Assembly (NCBI GenBank): GCA_943787925.1
Contig: CALSOH010000002.1
Coordinates: 620,001-684,000, forward strand
Source: TMED14 sp003507115
Lineage (GTDB): Bacteria > Bacteroidota > Bacteroidia > Flavobacteriales > Schleiferiaceae
Length of the DNA: 64,000 nt
Reading direction: 5' to 3'
Shown here: positions 61,173 to 64,000 of the stretch, piece after piece
Position numbering within the stretch: the stretch's first letter is position 1
Layout: each line of letters starts with the position of its first letter
Program-made: the position numbers and the translations under genes
The notes under the pieces: model-generated
Seen by the model: only the letters and a program-made list of their open reading frames with translations
Databases searched by the model: none
Told to the model about the DNA's origin: nothing

Positions 61173-62537
61173 ATGCGTTATCCCCTTGTTCTGCTCGCTC
61201 TCCTGACCTTTGTACTTGGCGCCTGCCAAGAAAAACCTCTGTGCTGTGAGCCGGCGCCCTGCACGACCTGCTGGCAGCAATACGGCAGCCCCTATGCAAA
61301 CGTTCCGAATACGGAAAACATCCTATTGTACGAAATGAACCTCTGGAACCAGACTTCCGAAGGGACCTTGGCGGCGGCCGAAGCCCATTTGGACAGTTTG
61401 GTCGACCTACACATCAATACGGTCTGGCTCATGCCCATTTTTCCCCAAGGCACGGTAAACAGTGTGGGATCCCCCTACTGTGTAAAGGACTACCAGGGCG
61501 TCTCGGCGCGCTATGGCTCCTTGCAGGATATCCGCGATTTTGTGGCGTTGGCGCATAGCAAAGGCATCGCAGTCATTCTGGACTGGATCGCCAATCACAC
61601 TGCCTGGGATCATCCCTGGGTGGCCGAGCATCCAGAATGGTACACCCAGGACACAAATGGAACCATTCTTCATCCCCCGGGCACCAATTGGCAAGACGTG
61701 GCGGACCTGAATTTTGAGGTAGATTCTATGCGTTTGGCGATGATTTCGGCTTTAAAATATTGGGTGCTGGAAGTAAATGTGGACGGTTTTCGCTTTGACG
61801 CCGCCGACATGGTTCCTGACGATTTTTGGGCCCAAGCCTTGGATAGCCTCACGGCCATTCCGGACCGAAAGCTCATTCTGCTCGCCGAGGGCGGCAATAC
61901 CAGCCACTACGCCTCCGGATTTCACCTCACCTATGGCTGGACCTTCTACAGCCGCCTCAAAGACGTATTTGTTACGGGGACTAGTGCGGGCATGCTCGCC
62001 TCCGCCCACAATCAAGAGTACGCCGGATGGCCTGCCTGCACACAGCGTGTTCGCTTTGCGACCAACCACGATGAATCCGCCTGGGACGCAACACCCTTCA
62101 CCCTGTTTGGGGGCCGTTCTGCCGCCACCGCCGCCCATGTCTGCGCCACCTTTATGGGCGGCATTCCCATGGTATATACGGGGCAGGAAGTGGGAGAAAC
62201 CGGCACCTCCTCCTTCTTTCAAAAAGACCCGGTTACCTGGGGCCTTCACCCAGGCATGAAGCAAACCTTCCAGGACCTGTTTGGGGTATATGCCGCGTCG
62301 GAGCCCGCTCAAACAGGGAGCCTTAAATCTTTTAGCCATCCGGACATCGTTTGCTTTAAACGAACAGCTGGAGTTGAAAATTTGCTGGTCTTTGTGAACA
62401 CCCGGAATCAAACGGTCACCATGAACCTGGCCACGGAATTGAAAAATACCACTTGGACCAATGCCCAAACTGGGGCAAGTACCTCTCTGGAGACCACCCT
62501 TACCCTGGCCCCTTACCAATACTTTCTTTTGGAATGA
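61173..62537 (+). CDS. GH13 alpha-amylase-family lipoprotein
   Basis: A 454-residue glycoside hydrolase with a lipoprotein signal (MRYPLVLLALLTFVLGACQE, lipobox LGAC). The (beta/alpha)8 barrel has the GH13 regions: DWIANHTAWDHP (region I), VDGFRFDAADM (region II, nucleophile Asp), ILLAEGGN (region III, acid/base Glu) and FATNHDES (region IV, transition-state Asp). An extra Cys-rich stretch follows the lipid anchor (CCEPAPCTTCW). It probably hydrolyses alpha-glucans at the cell surface. A near-consensus TACCTTTA lies 5 bp upstream. Its stop overlaps the next start. Confidence 0.93.
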   Translation: MRYPLVLLALLTFVLGACQEKPLCCEPAPCTTCWQQYGSPYANVPNTENILLYEMNLWNQTSEGTLAAAEAHLDSLVDLHINTVWLMPIFPQGTVNSVGSPYCVKDYQGVSARYGSLQDIRDFVALAHSKGIAVILDWIANHTAWDHPWVAEHPEWYTQDTNGTILHPPGTNWQDVADLNFEVDSMRLAMISALKYWVLEVNVDGFRFDAADMVPDDFWAQALDSLTAIPDRKLILLAEGGNTSHYASGFHLTYGWTFYSRLKDVFVTGTSAGMLASAHNQEYAGWPACTQRVRFATNHDESAWDATPFTLFGGRSAATAAHVCATFMGGIPMVYTGQEVGETGTSSFFQKDPVTWGLHPGMKQTFQDLFGVYAASEPAQTGSLKSFSHPDIVCFKRTAGVENLLVFVNTRNQTVTMNLATELKNTTWTNAQTGASTSLETTLTLAPYQYFLLE

Positions 62538-62734
62538 ACGTGAAAACTAAATGGTTGCTCTTTTCCATCGGCGGTTTGCTCTTGGTAGGAGCGGGATTAT
62601 CCGTCATTGGGGAGGCCATACTGTTGAAAGGGGCGGGCGAAAGCTTCTTTTGGATGGGAACAGCAGGCCTCGTGCTCTTTAACGCGGGGCTATCCTTGTT
62701 TGGACAGGGAGTGGTGCTCCGCAGCAAAATGTGA
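62534..62734 (+). CDS. Small two-helix membrane protein
   Basis: A 66-residue protein from the ATG at 62534, overlapping the GH13 stop (ATGA). Two hydrophobic segments, WLLFSIGGLLLVGAGLSVIG and FFWMGTAGLVLFNAGLSLFG, are separated by a short loop (EAILLKGAGES), with positively charged ends (MNVKTK; VVLRSKM) that place both termini in the cytoplasm. No family is recognised. Overlap with GH13 suggests co-expression, but no shared function is evident. Confidence 0.75.
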   Translation: MNVKTKWLLFSIGGLLLVGAGLSVIGEAILLKGAGESFFWMGTAGLVLFNAGLSLFGQGVVLRSKM

Positions 62735-62761
62735 GACGGCCGCAAGGTTACTTACATGCAT

Positions 62762-62791
62762 AAAAAAAGGCTGCACGTTTGTGCAGCCTTT
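62762..62791 (-). terminator. Intrinsic terminator downstream of tRNA-Gln
   Basis: On the minus strand this reads AAAGGCTGCAC, loop, GTGCAGCCTTT followed by a T run (A run at 62762-62768). The 11-bp stem is perfect. It begins 9 bp after the tRNA 3' end and faces the small membrane-protein gene. Confidence 0.92.
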
Positions 62792-62799
62792 GCTCTCGT

Positions 62800-62869
62800 T
62801 GCCCCACTAGGACTCGAACCTAGACATACGGTACCAAAAACCGCTGTCCTGCCAATTAGACGATGGGGC
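62800..62869 (-). tRNA. tRNA-Gln (anticodon TTG)
   Basis: Minus-strand cloverleaf: acceptor GCCCC.../...GGGGC, D arm TCTAATTGGCAGGA, anticodon stem GCGGT/ACCGT with loop TTTTGGT giving anticodon TTG (reads CAA), and T arm CTAGG-TTCGAGT-CCTAG. CCA is not encoded. A terminator follows at 62762. Confidence 0.95.
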
Positions 62870-62919
62870 ATCGTGAATGAGAGCGCAAAGTTAATCCAAC
62901 CGGGCTTTCTCACAATAGA

Positions 62920-64000
62920 TTACAAGGGGATGTTTCCGTGTTTTCGTTTTGGGTTGTGTGCCACCTTGTTCTCCAACATGGCGAAGGCTCGAATCAGCTT
63001 TTGGCGCGTTTGGCTCGGCTCCATGACTTCATCCACATAGCCCCGGGCCGCCGCACGATAGGGATGAGCAAAGGCCTCGGCATATTCTGCCTCCTTTTCA
63101 GCCCATGTGGCTTCCGGAGAAGTTGACTGACTAATTTCCTTTTTGAAGATGATTTCCGCGGCGCCTTTGGCACCCATAACTGCAATTTCCGCGGTGGGCC
63201 AAGCGTAGTTCAAATCGGCCCCAATGTGCTTGGAGTTCATCACATCGTAGGCTCCTCCATAGGCCTTCCGTGTGATGACTGTGATGCGCGGTACAGTGGC
63301 TTCGGCAAAGGCATAGAGCAATTTGGCGCCGTTGGTGATGATGCCATTCCATTCTTGGTCCGTGCCGGGCAAGAAGCCAGGTACATCTTCAAGGACCAGC
63401 AAGGGAATGTTGAAGGCATCGCAGAAGCGCACAAAGCGACCGCCTTTGGTGCTCGCGTGGATGTCCAAGACGCCAGCGAGGTAGGCGGGCTGGTTGGCCA
63501 CAATCCCGATGGAGCGTCCCGCCAGTCGGGCAAAGCCCACCACCATGTTTTCGGCAAACTGAGCATGTACTTCCATAAACGACTCGGAGTCGACCAGCTC
63601 CTCGATCACTTCACGCATGTCATAGGGTTGCTGCGCACTTTCCGGAATAACCGTATTCAAGCGAGGACGCGACTCGTCCCCACCGGTATAGGGCAGGAGC
63701 GGAACCCCGTCTTCACAGTTTTGCGGGATATAGGACAAAAGTTGCTTAAACCCTTCAATGGCGGCGCGCTCGTTCGCATACGTGAAATGGGTTACGCCGC
63801 TCTTCGTTGCGTGGGCACTCGCTCCTCCCAGGTCTTCGGAGGAGACTTCCTCGTGGGTCACGGTTTTGACGACATTCGGGCCGGTCACGAACATGTAGCT
63901 CGATCCTTCCACCATGCCGATGAAATCGGTCAGTGCCGGGGAATACACAGCGCCTCCCGCACAGGGGCCCATGACGAGGCTCAACTGAGGGATGACCCCC
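62920..64000 (-). CDS. Acyl-CoA (propionyl/methylmalonyl-CoA) carboxylase beta subunit, partial
   Basis: The C-terminal 359 codons of a carboxyltransferase subunit; the N-terminus lies beyond the right edge. The crotonase-fold signatures are GVIPQLSLVMGPCAGGAVYS, GRSIGIVANQPAYLAGVLDI, LLVLEDVPGFLPGTDQEWNG and ITRKAYGGAYDVMNSKHIGA. It ends in the typical KRKHGNIPL. This tail is shared by propionyl-CoA carboxylase beta chains and methylmalonyl-CoA decarboxylase alpha chains, so the partner subunit, not visible here, will decide. It is probably biotin-dependent propionyl-CoA carboxylation. Confidence 0.92.
   Translation of the reverse strand, partial: GVIPQLSLVMGPCAGGAVYSPALTDFIGMVEGSSYMFVTGPNVVKTVTHEEVSSEDLGGASAHATKSGVTHFTYANERAAIEGFKQLLSYIPQNCEDGVPLLPYTGGDESRPRLNTVIPESAQQPYDMREVIEELVDSESFMEVHAQFAENMVVGFARLAGRSIGIVANQPAYLAGVLDIHASTKGGRFVRFCDAFNIPLLVLEDVPGFLPGTDQEWNGIITNGAKLLYAFAEATVPRITVITRKAYGGAYDVMNSKHIGADLNYAWPTAEIAVMGAKGAAEIIFKKEISQSTSPEATWAEKEAEYAEAFAHPYRAAARGYVDEVMEPSQTRQKLIRAFAMLENKVAHNPKRKHGNIPL

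Overview
This 64 kb window is chromosomal DNA from a member of the Bacteroidota, most likely a free-living, probably aquatic Flavobacteriales-type bacterium. The evidence is type IX secretion (T9SS) cargo with both kinds of C-terminal sorting domain, a PorP/SprF protein, DUF4270 and DUF3109 proteins, a short glycogen-synthase-like protein beside panC, several TonB-dependent receptors (TBDT), and start-proximal promoters of the Bacteroidota type (TAnnTTTG). Base composition is moderately GC-rich by eye. There is no rRNA, insertion sequence, prophage or CRISPR array. Nearly all the DNA is coding.

Layout. 1-6.4 kb (minus): a motility/adhesion operon made of a giant SprB-repeat plus calcium-repeat cell-surface protein, PorP/SprF and the start of a probable OmpA-family partner. 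6.4-10.3 kb (minus): dnaG, a polyprenyl synthase, a TerB-DnaJ membrane protein and a 59-residue membrane protein. 10.4-13.9 kb: nrdA and nrdB. 14-20.1 kb: DUF3109 and MarC (divergent), glyS, a Glu/Ala-rich lipoprotein, a dCMP-deaminase-type enzyme, tRNA-Leu, then prs-rplY-pth. 20.2-23.6 kb: a TBDT, a repeat element and a small exported protein. 23.7-31.5 kb: glmS, DUF4270, glycogen-synthase-like, then divergent panC, panD, a flippase-like protein and radA. 31.5-34.9 kb: OmpA lipoprotein, xth, a coiled-coil membrane protein and comF. 34.9-40.4 kb: a 1405-residue T9SS protein and an Ig-like lipoprotein. 40.4-46.3 kb: a nitrilase-family enzyme and SCO, divergent from an MbnP-MbnH-HMA-TBDT cluster that looks like an envelope copper system. 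46.3-53.2 kb: an ABC ATPase, an aldehyde dehydrogenase, a second repeat element, and the rimP-nusA-infB operon. 53.2-55.6 kb: a His/Cys-rich exported protein coupled to a TBDT. 55.6-62.7 kb: two T9SS proteins, a GH13 lipoprotein and a small membrane protein. The window ends with tRNA-Gln and part of an acyl-CoA carboxylase beta chain.

Three things stand out. First, two intergenic loci (22591-22892 and 48465-48676) share an ungapped 105-bp core flanked by arms built from an 8-bp unit (GGCTTGAG / GGCTAGAG, with the complement on the other side). Each begins directly at a stop codon, and I do not recognise the family. Second, the MbnP/MbnH/HMA/TBDT cluster beside SCO is a coherent copper-handling locus. 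Third, several genes, including essential infB, are broken by single-base indels that are almost all +1. In the ABC ATPase, aldehyde dehydrogenase and infB I count 14 insertions by hand, and the count agrees with the gene lengths modulo three. I read this as sequence error, not gene decay, and annotate those genes across their full span.
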